DNA of 64,000 nt from Bifidobacterium callitrichos DSM 23973. GTDB lineage: Bacteria > Actinomycetota > Actinomycetes > Actinomycetales > Bifidobacteriaceae. Location: contig NZ_JGYS01000009.1 in NCBI RefSeq assembly GCF_000741175.1, positions 28,779 through 92,778 on the forward strand. The letters run 5' to 3'. The notes beneath the pieces were generated by a model. It made no database searches. It had not been told where the DNA came from and saw nothing but the letters and a program-made list of their open reading frames with translations. A program made the translations under genes and the position numbers. Positions 26,537-34,841 of the stretch are shown piece by piece (the first letter of the stretch is position 1; every line of letters starts with the position of its first letter).

Positions 26537-28102
26537 TCACCGTCCGCCGTTGAGCCAGACCTGGTCGTAGGGCATGCCGGTGAGCTTCTCGATCGTGCGA
26601 CGGGTCTCCTTGTCGACCGCCGACTTGCGGCCGCCGGACTGCAACCGGTTGATCTCCGAGAGCACCATGCCATCGGTCCGCTTGTCGATCCTCAAATGCG
26701 CCGAGATCAGCCAGCACAGGATCATCGAGACCCCGAACCAGCCCAACAGCACCGCGCCCACGCCGATCCGCGCCGTCGGCGACTGCACCGACCGGGTCGC
26801 ATCGAACCCGACCGCACCCAGCACCACACCCACCAGAATCGTCGCCAACCCCGAGAACAGCTGACGGAACGACGCCTGAATCGCCGAGAACGTCGCCGAC
26901 CGGTAGCGACGCGTCACCACCTGATCCACGTCGGCCATGTACGGGAACACCGCCCACGGCAGATAACCGCACAGGGACTTGAACGCGAAGAACCACAACG
27001 AAGCCGCCACCGCCACCACCGTCCACACCGGCCCCGGCACACGCCCCGCCAGCACCCACACCAGCAGCAGACCCGCCACACCCGACAGGCATCCGGCGAA
27101 ATTGATCGCGTACATGCGACGAGGCCCCAGCTTCGTCATGCCGATGCCGAACAGCGGCATCAACGGCAGGGACACCGCCGCGCAGCCGAGCAGCAGCGAG
27201 GCGAACGCGGCGGTGCTGCCCCAGTCGAAGACGACGAAGAACACGAACGTCTGCCCGAACACGTCCATCGACACCTGCACCATCAGATAGATCGCCAGAT
27301 GCTTGCGAAACTCCTTCACGTCGAGCGTCGTCGCGTACTCGCGCAACACCTTGACCGCACGCCGCATCCACCGCGCCAGACCAATATGCCCGTCACGAAC
27401 CTCGCCACGCGCATAGGCGCCGAAACCGGCCTGCTCCGGCGTCAGCTCCCAGGTGAACCGCCATGCGGCGAACACCGCCAACGCAAACAATACGGTCGTC
27501 GCGATCGTGAAGATCATATACCCGATCGGCCGGTCCTCGCCCGTCACGGACAGGACCGCACTACCCGCCAACGGGATCAGCGTCGCCGCGCCGGTCGACA
27601 CGAACAGGCGCACCGTCGACAGCTTCGTACGACCGGTGAAATCAGTCGTCATCTCCCCCGGCAGCGGATTGTATGCGGTGGCGAACACCTGCGCCAGCAC
27701 CACCCAGATCACGTACATGCCGGCGTAGGCCGCGATCGGCAGTCCCGGAATCCACAGGAACACGCCGGTGAGCAGCAGCGGCGAGATGAGCATCAGCAAC
27801 AGACGGCGGCGTCCGAACCGCCGGCCCACGTCATAGCGGTACAGGTTGTCGTCCAGCACGCCAAACAACAGGGCCGCCACCGCGCTCACCAGCGCGCTCA
27901 TGCCGATCACCGACTGCGAGGTGGCGATGTCCATCCCGCAGAATCGCGTCCAGAACAACGACAGGTACGTCGTGATCAACGTCAGCTGGCCGCCGCCGAA
28001 CACATCACCGATGCCGTAGCCGAGCGCCTGCGGGAAGGTGATGTGACGGCCCTTAGACGAATCGATCGCGCTTTTCAGCGCGTCGCTTTCGCTGTCGGTC
28101 AT
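26537..28102 (-). CDS. GPH-family (MelB-like) sugar:cation symporter
   Basis: 521 aa. ALGYGIGDVFGGG at the N-terminus and YNPLPGEMTTDFTGRTKLSTVR are GPH/MelB signatures. About 12 membrane segments are present, with a central loop rich in Arg and a C-terminal cytoplasmic tail of about 60 residues. It is the last gene of a three-gene minus-strand operon after GH27 and GH51. It probably imports arabinosides, galactosides or the short oligosaccharides these two enzymes cleave. A 92-bp spacer with a palindromic repeat separates it from the GH51 gene. Confidence 0.9.
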   Translation of the reverse strand: MTDSESDALKSAIDSSKGRHITFPQALGYGIGDVFGGGQLTLITTYLSLFWTRFCGMDIATSQSVIGMSALVSAVAALLFGVLDDNLYRYDVGRRFGRRRLLLMLISPLLLTGVFLWIPGLPIAAYAGMYVIWVVLAQVFATAYNPLPGEMTTDFTGRTKLSTVRLFVSTGAATLIPLAGSAVLSVTGEDRPIGYMIFTIATTVLFALAVFAAWRFTWELTPEQAGFGAYARGEVRDGHIGLARWMRRAVKVLREYATTLDVKEFRKHLAIYLMVQVSMDVFGQTFVFFVVFDWGSTAAFASLLLGCAAVSLPLMPLFGIGMTKLGPRRMYAINFAGCLSGVAGLLLVWVLAGRVPGPVWTVVAVAASLWFFAFKSLCGYLPWAVFPYMADVDQVVTRRYRSATFSAIQASFRQLFSGLATILVGVVLGAVGFDATRSVQSPTARIGVGAVLLGWFGVSMILCWLISAHLRIDKRTDGMVLSEINRLQSGGRKSAVDKETRRTIEKLTGMPYDQVWLNGGR

Positions 28103-28152
28103 GAGAGGGTTGAGACCTTTCTGTTCGGAATTGGTGGTGACTGGCGCGGCGT

Positions 28153-28174
28153 GGCCCCCTCGTCAGAGGGGGCC
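28153..28174. repeat. Palindromic element, half copy
   Basis: GGCCCCCT / AGAGGGGGCC arms with a short CGTC loop, in the GH51-MFS spacer. It matches the second hairpin of the elements at 53317-53360 and 55000-55043. It may reduce expression of the downstream porter gene. Confidence 0.7.
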
Positions 28175-28194
28175 GAGATCGATCAATGAAACTG

Positions 28195-30669
28195 TCAGTG
28201 GCGAATGGCGAGGACGGTGAACGACCAGGCGGGGGCCGTGTATGCAGCCTTGCCAGCGCTACCGGCCAACACGACGTCGTTCGTCACGACCGGCGCGGTG
28301 GGCGATTCGGCGCCCTTGTTCCCGGCGTACGGGTCGTCGCCGGTCAGGACGGTGGCGGTAGCGGTGACGGCCGCACCATCGCTCGTCGCACCAAGTCCCA
28401 GCGATTCGAGCACCTGCGTCAGGTCGACGTCGACCGCATCGGGCAACGCGTTGACCACGCGGATGTAGTCGACGCCCGCCGCGGAATCGCGCGACACGGA
28501 CACCGTGCGACGCGGCTCCTCGGGGATCTCACGGCCTTCGATCACGAGCTGGTCGTCGATGTACAACGCCAGCGACTCGCCGCGGTCCGCGACCTCGATG
28601 CGCGCGTGCCACACGGTGCCGGGCTGCACCGCGTCCATCGACGACTCGGTGTTGGCGAGGTTGTATCCGGAGCCGTCGCGCACCAGACGCAGCGCGAAAC
28701 CGCGTCCGAACGACGCGCCGCTATGGTTCTTGCCGTCGATGTCACCAAAATCGAATCCAACACCCCACATGCCCTCGTAGTAGGTGACGGTGGCGTGGAT
28801 CGTGTACGCGTCGGCTGCGAGATCGTCCGGCGTGGGCAGTGTGACTCCACTCCCCCGATACTCGACGTCCGGCAGGTCGACGCGACGGCCGTCAGCCGTT
28901 TCGATCGACAGGTCGGTGATGTCAGCCTTCGCGCCGCCTCCGACGCGCAGTCCGATGCGGTTCGGCAGGTCGCGGCGCAGCGTGGTAGGCCCCGAAAGCG
29001 CGACCAGCCATGCGGTGTCGGCGGTGGTGTTGGCGAACATCTTCTGCACCCAGTAGCTGTACGGGCGGTAGACGTGCTCGTTGTCGAAGTAGATCAAGTC
29101 CGGGTTCCACGAATCGTGGCCGTTCTTGCAGAACAGCGGCGCGTAGGACGCCATGTGCACGACGTCGCCGTTGAGCTCCATCGCACGGCCCATGAACGCG
29201 GCTTCGGACAGGCCGTTGATGAGTCCGGTGCCCCACGAGCCGTACTCACCCAGATACACCTTCGGTCCTTCGCGATCGGTCAGATCGTAGTGGTCGAGGT
29301 TGTGGAACCACCAGCTCGACGACTGGTAGGAGTGTTCGTCGACGATCGGGATGCGGGCCTTGCGTGCATAGTCCCAGCCCTGCTCGTAGTCGCGGCCGGC
29401 CGGCGCCGGTCCGATCGTGCCGACGACGGTGATCTCCGGGTGTGCGGCCTTGACAACGTCGAAGATGCGCTCGAAGCGGTCCTTGAACACGTCGTCGATG
29501 AGATCCTCGTTGCCGATGCCGAGGTATTCGAGGCCGAACGGCTCGGGGTGGCCCATCGCCGCGCGCTTGGCGGCCCACTGGTTGGTGGCCGGGTCGGCGT
29601 TGCAGAAGTCGATCAGGGCGAGCACCTCGTCGATGTACGCGGGCATGTCCTCGAGCGCGATCGGCACCGGACCTTGGCTGGTGTTCTGGCAGCTCACGCC
29701 GGCGGCGAGCACCGGCAGCGGCTTGGCGCCGATCGTCTCGCACAGGCGCAGGTACTCGTAGTAGCCCAGTCGGAAGGACTGGTGGTAGCCCCACACGTTG
29801 AAGTCGTGCGGGCGATGCTCGACCGGTCCGATCGTGCGATCCCAGTGATACATGTTGTCGATGCCGAGCCCGTGCGCGACGCATCCGCCAGGGAAGCGCA
29901 TGAACCGAGGCTTCAGGTCGGCGAGCGCCTTGACGAGGTCGGGGCGGAAGTGCTCGAGGCCCTTGTACGTGGTGCGCGGTTCGAGCGAGACGAAGTCGAG
30001 GTCGATGACGCCGGTCTCGGGGAAGACGAGTCGCAGCACGCCCTGACGCGCGACGACCGGCTTGCCGGCGTAGACGTCGCCGGCGGCGGGATCGCCCGAC
30101 GCATCGGACACCGCCTCACCCGACGTACCCGGCACGCTCAGTTCCGCGTGCAGCTGCGTCCACTCGCCATTGGCGGCGGATGCGGGCGCGTGGACAGTTG
30201 CGGAGGCGAGCGTCTCGCCGTCGTCACCGATCAGGGTGATGGCGATCGGCAGCGCCGTGCCGTGCGCGCGCGTCCAGATGGAGAAGTCGTACGTCTCGCC
30301 CGCGCGGAACGTCATGCCGTCGAAGCCGACGTTCTCGAGTGCGGGAGCGGCGATCAGCGGGTCGCCCGGCTCCCCGACCTTGCCGATTTCAGCGACCGCG
30401 TAATGCGGGTTCTCGTCGGCCACGGGCGCGACATCGCGGATTGCGAACGCGGCGAACGTGCCTGCCGGCACGATCTTGCGCCAGAAGCTGTAGTTGCTCC
30501 AGCCTTCGCGATCGGCGCGATTGTATTCGAACGCGCCGTTCTGCACGAGCTCCGAGTTGAGGCCGCCGTCGGCCGAATAGCTGATGTCCTCGAAGAACAC
30601 ACCCCACAGATCGGTGCTGATGGCGCGCTCGCCCGTCTTGTCGAGCGTCGCGATGAGGGAATCGGTCAT
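28195..30669 (-). CDS. GH51 alpha-L-arabinofuranosidase
   Basis: 824 aa from ATG 30669 (AAGGAAC upstream). The GH51 barrel begins at RFMRFPGGCV. The acid/base is Glu388 in LGIGNEDL and the nucleophile Glu475 in YLGEYGSWG. The N-terminal part (about 1-260) includes an inserted carbohydrate-binding-like beta-sandwich, and a further lectin-like segment near 640-740 (GVGFDFGDIDGKNHSG) makes it larger than the ~500-aa bacterial enzymes. No signal peptide is seen, so it acts on imported oligosaccharides, releasing arabinofuranose from arabinan, arabinoxylan or arabinogalactan pieces. It is the second gene of the operon GH27-GH51-MFS. Confidence 0.93.
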   Translation of the reverse strand: MTDSLIATLDKTGERAISTDLWGVFFEDISYSADGGLNSELVQNGAFEYNRADREGWSNYSFWRKIVPAGTFAAFAIRDVAPVADENPHYAVAEIGKVGEPGDPLIAAPALENVGFDGMTFRAGETYDFSIWTRAHGTALPIAITLIGDDGETLASATVHAPASAANGEWTQLHAELSVPGTSGEAVSDASGDPAAGDVYAGKPVVARQGVLRLVFPETGVIDLDFVSLEPRTTYKGLEHFRPDLVKALADLKPRFMRFPGGCVAHGLGIDNMYHWDRTIGPVEHRPHDFNVWGYHQSFRLGYYEYLRLCETIGAKPLPVLAAGVSCQNTSQGPVPIALEDMPAYIDEVLALIDFCNADPATNQWAAKRAAMGHPEPFGLEYLGIGNEDLIDDVFKDRFERIFDVVKAAHPEITVVGTIGPAPAGRDYEQGWDYARKARIPIVDEHSYQSSSWWFHNLDHYDLTDREGPKVYLGEYGSWGTGLINGLSEAAFMGRAMELNGDVVHMASYAPLFCKNGHDSWNPDLIYFDNEHVYRPYSYWVQKMFANTTADTAWLVALSGPTTLRRDLPNRIGLRVGGGAKADITDLSIETADGRRVDLPDVEYRGSGVTLPTPDDLAADAYTIHATVTYYEGMWGVGFDFGDIDGKNHSGASFGRGFALRLVRDGSGYNLANTESSMDAVQPGTVWHARIEVADRGESLALYIDDQLVIEGREIPEEPRRTVSVSRDSAAGVDYIRVVNALPDAVDVDLTQVLESLGLGATSDGAAVTATATVLTGDDPYAGNKGAESPTAPVVTNDVVLAGSAGKAAYTAPAWSFTVLAIRH

Positions 30670-30727
30670 ATTGTTTTGTTCCTTTCGTGGGCTCCCGGGA
30701 TTCCACGACGAAATCCCGGGAACTGAA

Positions 30728-32128
30728 TCATCTGTCAAGAGCCACCCAGAGCACGCCGTGGGCCGGGATCGTGCCGGTGATGACGCGGTCGGCGCCCTCG
30801 CCCTCGATGCGCACGTCGGACTTGGCACCCGGCGCGTCGGCGTAGAGGTCGGTCAGGGTCCAGTCGTCGTCGCGCGCGTCGAGGCCGACGATCGACTGCA
30901 GCTGGATGTTGGATCGCAGATCATAGTCGTCGTCGCCGGTCCAGAAGAGCGCGGCGTAGTGGCCGCCCGCGTGCGCGGAGGGCGTGCCGTCGGCCCAGTC
31001 GGCGGCGTCGGCGGCCCAGACGATGAACTCGCCGCGGTACTTGGCGTTGTCGCCCCATCCATCGAACTGGCGTTCGCGCACGAGCTCGCGGTTGTTGGCC
31101 GATCCGGCGGTCACCTCGCGCAGGGCGGGGTTGGCGAGCAGGGCGATCGCGTCGTCGTTGCTGGTGGGCAGATCGCCGCCGACCATGAGCGGCGAGCGGC
31201 CCATGCACCACAGGGCGAGGAGGGTTTTCTGCTCGTCGAGCGTGAGGCGCGACTGGCGGTCGTCGCCTCGCTCGGCGCGCAGTCCGATGTGGCCGAACGG
31301 AATCATGTCGGCGTCGGCCCAGTGGCCGGTGGTCTGGAACGGGGCCCATCGGGCGAGACGCGCGAACTGCTGGTAGATGTCCTCCCAGCGGTCCCACAGG
31401 TCGTCGGAGATGCGCCACATCTGGGCGTTCTCGCGCAGGAAGTCGACGTACGTGGTCGACACCCAGCCGCCGGGCGACAGGGACAGGTCGATCGCGCGAC
31501 CGTATTTGGCTTCGGCCTTGGCGATCGCGCGATGGTAGGCGGCGATCTCGTCGACGTGGAACGGGGTCTGCATGTCGTCGACCTTGAGGAAGTCGAGCCC
31601 CCAGGAGGCGAACAGGTCGAGCTGCGCGTCGTACCACGCCTGTGCGCCGGGGTGATTCTGGTTGAGACCGTAGTTGTCCGGGTTCCACTTGCATACGTGC
31701 TTGAGGTCGGCCACGTCCTTCGCGGTGTATTCGGTGCCGTACACGGGCAGGTTCCCGTCGACGGCGAGGCGCGGGATGCCGCGCATCATGTGCACGCCGA
31801 GCTTCAGGCCCAGCTTGTGGACCTCGTCGGCGAGCGGCTTGAAGCCCTTGCCGCCGGCCGCGGACGGGAAGCGCACCGGGTCGGGCAACTGGCGGCCGTA
31901 TTCGTCGAGAATGAGCGGCGCATTGGCGTTGTAGCCGTGGGCGCGCGCGGTCGGGTCGTACCAGTCGATGTCGATGACCAGCGTGTCCCAGCCCGCGTCC
32001 TTGAGATGCTCGGCCATGAAGCGCGCGTTGGCGAGGAGTTCGCTCTCGGTGACGGTGGTGCCGTAGGAATCCCAGCTGTTCCAGCCCATCGGCGGGCGCC
32101 ATGCTTGGGGAAGCGTCTGATTCGTCAT
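30728..32128 (-). CDS. GH27 enzyme, probable beta-L-arabinopyranosidase or alpha-galactosidase
   Basis: 466 aa. The N-terminal PPMGWNSWDSYG is typical for GH27. The nucleophile is Asp184 (FLKVDDMQ) and the acid/base Asp242 (WRISDDLWD). Where GH27 alpha-galactosidases have a conserved Asp-Asp pair at the end of an early strand, this protein reads VIDIDWYD, with Ile54-Asp55. As I recall the literature, replacing the first Asp by a bulky residue distinguishes beta-L-arabinopyranosidases, which lack a C6 hydroxyl in their substrate. The GH51 neighbour supports an arabinose-related role. No signal peptide. First gene of its operon, downstream of a complex operator region. Confidence 0.9.
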   Translation of the reverse strand: MTNQTLPQAWRPPMGWNSWDSYGTTVTESELLANARFMAEHLKDAGWDTLVIDIDWYDPTARAHGYNANAPLILDEYGRQLPDPVRFPSAAGGKGFKPLADEVHKLGLKLGVHMMRGIPRLAVDGNLPVYGTEYTAKDVADLKHVCKWNPDNYGLNQNHPGAQAWYDAQLDLFASWGLDFLKVDDMQTPFHVDEIAAYHRAIAKAEAKYGRAIDLSLSPGGWVSTTYVDFLRENAQMWRISDDLWDRWEDIYQQFARLARWAPFQTTGHWADADMIPFGHIGLRAERGDDRQSRLTLDEQKTLLALWCMGRSPLMVGGDLPTSNDDAIALLANPALREVTAGSANNRELVRERQFDGWGDNAKYRGEFIVWAADAADWADGTPSAHAGGHYAALFWTGDDDYDLRSNIQLQSIVGLDARDDDWTLTDLYADAPGAKSDVRIEGEGADRVITGTIPAHGVLWVALDR

Positions 32129-32151
32129 TGCATCCTGCTTTCACTACTGTG

Positions 32152-32400
32152 GTTAACGTTAATTATTGTAGCGCTACTATCAGTATTGGCAAGACACAGC
32201 AAGTCGCATTGAACCGACATGCCGAGCAGCCAACTCGTCTTTCTTTCCCCCAATCAAACTAAGCGATTACCTATTCATGGACAGCGTCTCCTTCATATTG
32301 CGTGCTTGGTTATCGTTAACTTTAAAGCAAGGCGACTACGAGGATGAGACCTTCACCGACCCTTTGAGACCACCTCCCCAACGCACTCATAACGTTATGA
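32152..32400 (-). promoter_or_regulatory. Composite operator region of the GH27-GH51 operon
   Basis: The 411-bp gap upstream of GH27 contains four LacI-type sites of three kinds. GTTAACGTTAAT lies at 32152-32163, GTAGCGCTAC at 32168-32177 and GTTATCGTTAAC at 32309-32320. TCATAACGTTATGA (perfect palindrome) lies at 32387-32400. The first two are placed to overlap the promoter just before the gene (start 32128). The far site may instead be a remnant or serve looping. The remaining gap sequence (32401-32490) is A/T-rich with no gene. Confidence 0.75.
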
Positions 32401-32492
32401 CATATACCGCTATGAACATGCATCACAATTTGCACACGTTTTCACATAAAACGGCCCTAACCACCGCGAACGGCAAAAGCAACTAGATGAAC

Positions 32493-32528
32493 GTGTGCGT
32501 TGATTCCCTGAGAAGAATCAACGCACAC
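32493..32528 (-). terminator. Stem-loop after the first ABC importer operon
   Basis: A 14-bp perfect stem GTGTGCGTTGATTC / GAATCAACGCACAC with an 8-nt loop, just downstream of the membrane-protein gene (stop 32540). No strong T-run follows on the minus strand, so termination strength is uncertain. Confidence 0.6.
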
Positions 32529-32539
32529 GCACCAGAGCT

Positions 32540-32971
32540 TCATTGTTGGCCAACTGCTGTCCGCTGAGCTCGAATCGCCTTGTTCCGCGCCACATACAGA
32601 GCTAGGGTAACTGAATACAGCGCCAACGATACCCAGTCCGCCGTGAGCAATGAGAACATCAGAGCGACGGACAACCATACCGTCAATCCACGCGAGATCG
32701 TGCCGGGTCGCATCGTCAAGGCAGCGAGCAGAAAACTCACGACCCCAATAACCAGCAGGGCAGAAGCGTACAGATTCACAATCGATGCCACCTGCCCCAC
32801 AAGCGAAGCAGACGACATTCGACCAGCACGCTCCAGTACGTCATAGCCCGCATTACGAAACCACGGCGAGTACATGAACAGCGTCATCGATGCGAGCAAT
32901 ACGTTCCATGCCGCTGCAACGAAGAGCAATCCTCGTTCGACTCCCCTGCCCATCGGTCTGGCGTTATACAT
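32540..32971 (-). CDS. Small integral membrane protein (143 aa), unknown
   Basis: Four hydrophobic segments (about residues 14-34, 55-82, 90-108 and 110-130) and basic termini (RPMGRGVERG, RNKAIRAQR). It begins 5 nt after the stop of the permease gene, so it belongs to the same operon as the third cistron behind SBP and two permeases. Family not recognised. In position it resembles the YesL-type accessory membrane proteins of sugar ABC operons, but it is not obviously DUF624 (compare 55057-55728). Confidence 0.75.
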   Translation of the reverse strand: MYNARPMGRGVERGLLFVAAAWNVLLASMTLFMYSPWFRNAGYDVLERAGRMSSASLVGQVASIVNLYASALLVIGVVSFLLAALTMRPGTISRGLTVWLSVALMFSLLTADWVSLALYSVTLALYVARNKAIRAQRTAVGQQ

Positions 32972-32976
32972 GACGA

Positions 32977-33888
32977 TCAGCCCTTCAATCCAGAGGTGAT
33001 GTTCAGCGATTGCAGGAAGTACTTCTGAGCGAAGAGGAACAACAGCAACGTCGGAATGATCGCCAAGCAGGTCGAGGCCATCAACGTGCCCATGTTGCTG
33101 TATCCCTGCATCTGCGAGCTGAGCAGTTGCAGACCAGCCGTCACCGGCATCTTGTTGATGTCATTGAAGACGATAGTCGGCCACAGGAAGTCATTCCATG
33201 CTCCGGTAAAGCTGAACAGGAAGATGACGATCAGAATCGGACGGATCGCAGGCAAAATGATAGACCGGAAGATCCTGAAGTCGGACGCACCATCGATCTT
33301 CGCCGCCTCATCGAGTTCCTTCGGAATCCCCTTCATGAAGTTACGCACCAGGAAGATATTCGCCACATTGCCCAATCCCGGTATGATGCACGCCCAATAG
33401 CTGTTGACCCAACCGAGAGTGGCAACAATACGATACTGAGGAATGATGTTGACGACAGTAGGGAACATCGAGATGAGCAACAGCACGAAGAACAGCGTGT
33501 CTCGTCCCTTGAACTCTAGACGAGAGTACCCAAAGCCGGCGAGCGCCACCACGCATACCGACAGAAACGCGCTGATGATGGAGATGATCAGAGAGTTCTT
33601 CAGCCAACTGAACACCGGGTAGCTGGCCGAAGACTCCAACAGACGCATGTAATTATCCCCCACCCATTTGGCTGGGAAGAAGTTGAATGCGCCAGTCATG
33701 AACTCCTGCACCGACTTGAACGACGTGGAGATCGTATAGATGACCGGCACAATCCAGACGATGCATAGCACAACGAGAATCGCATAAACGGCGATAAGCG
33801 AAGGCGTCACCACTCTGGCCTTGTTTTCGGACACACCTGCCGTCGGAGAAGCGACCTGCGGACGGGCCGATGAGGTAGTTGCGGACAT
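32977..33888 (-). CDS. Sugar ABC transporter permease (MalG/CUT1 type)
   Basis: 303 aa with six membrane segments. The cytoplasmic EAA loop reads DEAAKIDGASDFRIFRSIILPAIRP, which contacts the ATPase. A polar N-terminal leader of about 30 residues precedes TM1. The start at 33888 has AAGGAGG within the end of the previous gene, which stops at 33890. It pairs with the permease at 33890-34825 and the binding protein at 34842. No ATPase gene is present, so a shared MsiK-like ATPase must serve it, as is usual in bifidobacteria. Confidence 0.93.
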   Translation of the reverse strand: MSATTSSARPQVASPTAGVSENKARVVTPSLIAVYAILVVLCIVWIVPVIYTISTSFKSVQEFMTGAFNFFPAKWVGDNYMRLLESSASYPVFSWLKNSLIISIISAFLSVCVVALAGFGYSRLEFKGRDTLFFVLLLISMFPTVVNIIPQYRIVATLGWVNSYWACIIPGLGNVANIFLVRNFMKGIPKELDEAAKIDGASDFRIFRSIILPAIRPILIVIFLFSFTGAWNDFLWPTIVFNDINKMPVTAGLQLLSSQMQGYSNMGTLMASTCLAIIPTLLLFLFAQKYFLQSLNITSGLKG

Positions 33889-33889
33889 A

Positions 33890-34825
33890 TCAGTCCTCCT
33901 TGTTCATGAAGACGATTTGGATGATCGACAGGATCATCAGAATGATGCCCAACAGCAGGGCCATGGCCGACGCCATACCTGCCGCTGAAGGACCGGCGGG
34001 GAATGCGAGGTTTTTGATGTCCATGAGCAGGACCTGGGTGCTTTGCGCCGGTCCGCCATTGGTCATCATGAGCGGCTGACCCCAGACGTTGAACGCGCCG
34101 ACGGTGGTCATGATCGTCGTGTAGAAGAGAGGCAAACGGATCTCCGGCAACGTGATCGAGAAGAAGATACGCACTGGCCCCGCGCCGTCGACCTGTGCAG
34201 CCTCATACAGGTTCTGATCGACGCCGGAAAGCGCCGAACGGTAGATGACGAGGTTTCCGCCGATGCCGGCCCAGAGGCTGAGCACGAAGATTGTGATCCA
34301 CGCCCACGGCTGCTCGCCAAGCCAGTTGACCTGCAGGTGGAACGTGGTGTTGATCATGCCATACTGCGAGTTGAACACCATCTTCCATACAAGTGCACCG
34401 GCGGCCACGGAGATGAGACCAGGGATATATAGGATGGCCTGGAACAGTCCAGCCCCCTTGAGTCCCTTCTTGTTGAGCAGCACCGCCAGCAGCAACGGCA
34501 CGACAATGCATAGAGGCACGTTGATCACGACGAACAGGAGCGTGTTCCACAGATCCTTAAAGAAAACCTTGTTGAAGTAGGTTCCCGGGGTCATGATCAG
34601 TCGGAAGTTGTCCAGCCCTGCCCATTTCGGCGAACCGATCAGATTCCAACGAGTGAACGAGATATACAGCCCGAACACAATCGGAATGATGCCGAACACC
34701 GCGAAGATAATCAGGTGAGGGGCTATGTACGGGAACGCATGCATGAACGGATGCAGCCGTTCGTCAAGCGTCTTACGCTTGCCGGCGACATGGTCTGCAG
34801 TTACAGATTCGTTGATGATACCCAT
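33890..34825 (-). CDS. Sugar ABC transporter permease (MalF/CUT1 type)
   Basis: 311 aa from ATG 34825 (GGAGG eight bases before); the GTG two codons earlier is too near the ribosome site. Six membrane segments, YISFTRWNL after TM1, and the EAA loop YEAAQVDGAGPVRIFFSITLP. Immediately follows the solute-binding protein gene (16-nt gap) and is coupled to the next permease. Base composition of this operon is visibly lower in GC than the sucrose or GH genes, which hints at separate acquisition. Confidence 0.93.
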   Translation of the reverse strand: MGIINESVTADHVAGKRKTLDERLHPFMHAFPYIAPHLIIFAVFGIIPIVFGLYISFTRWNLIGSPKWAGLDNFRLIMTPGTYFNKVFFKDLWNTLLFVVINVPLCIVVPLLLAVLLNKKGLKGAGLFQAILYIPGLISVAAGALVWKMVFNSQYGMINTTFHLQVNWLGEQPWAWITIFVLSLWAGIGGNLVIYRSALSGVDQNLYEAAQVDGAGPVRIFFSITLPEIRLPLFYTTIMTTVGAFNVWGQPLMMTNGGPAQSTQVLLMDIKNLAFPAGPSAAGMASAMALLLGIILMILSIIQIVFMNKED

Positions 34826-34841
34826 GATCACTACCTCCCAC

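Noticed and set aside
26412..27371. Second minus-strand frame overlapping the MFS symporter end
   Set aside because: A shifted frame of the MFS gene running into the convergent ATPase; composition is Gly/Val/Arg shadow type.
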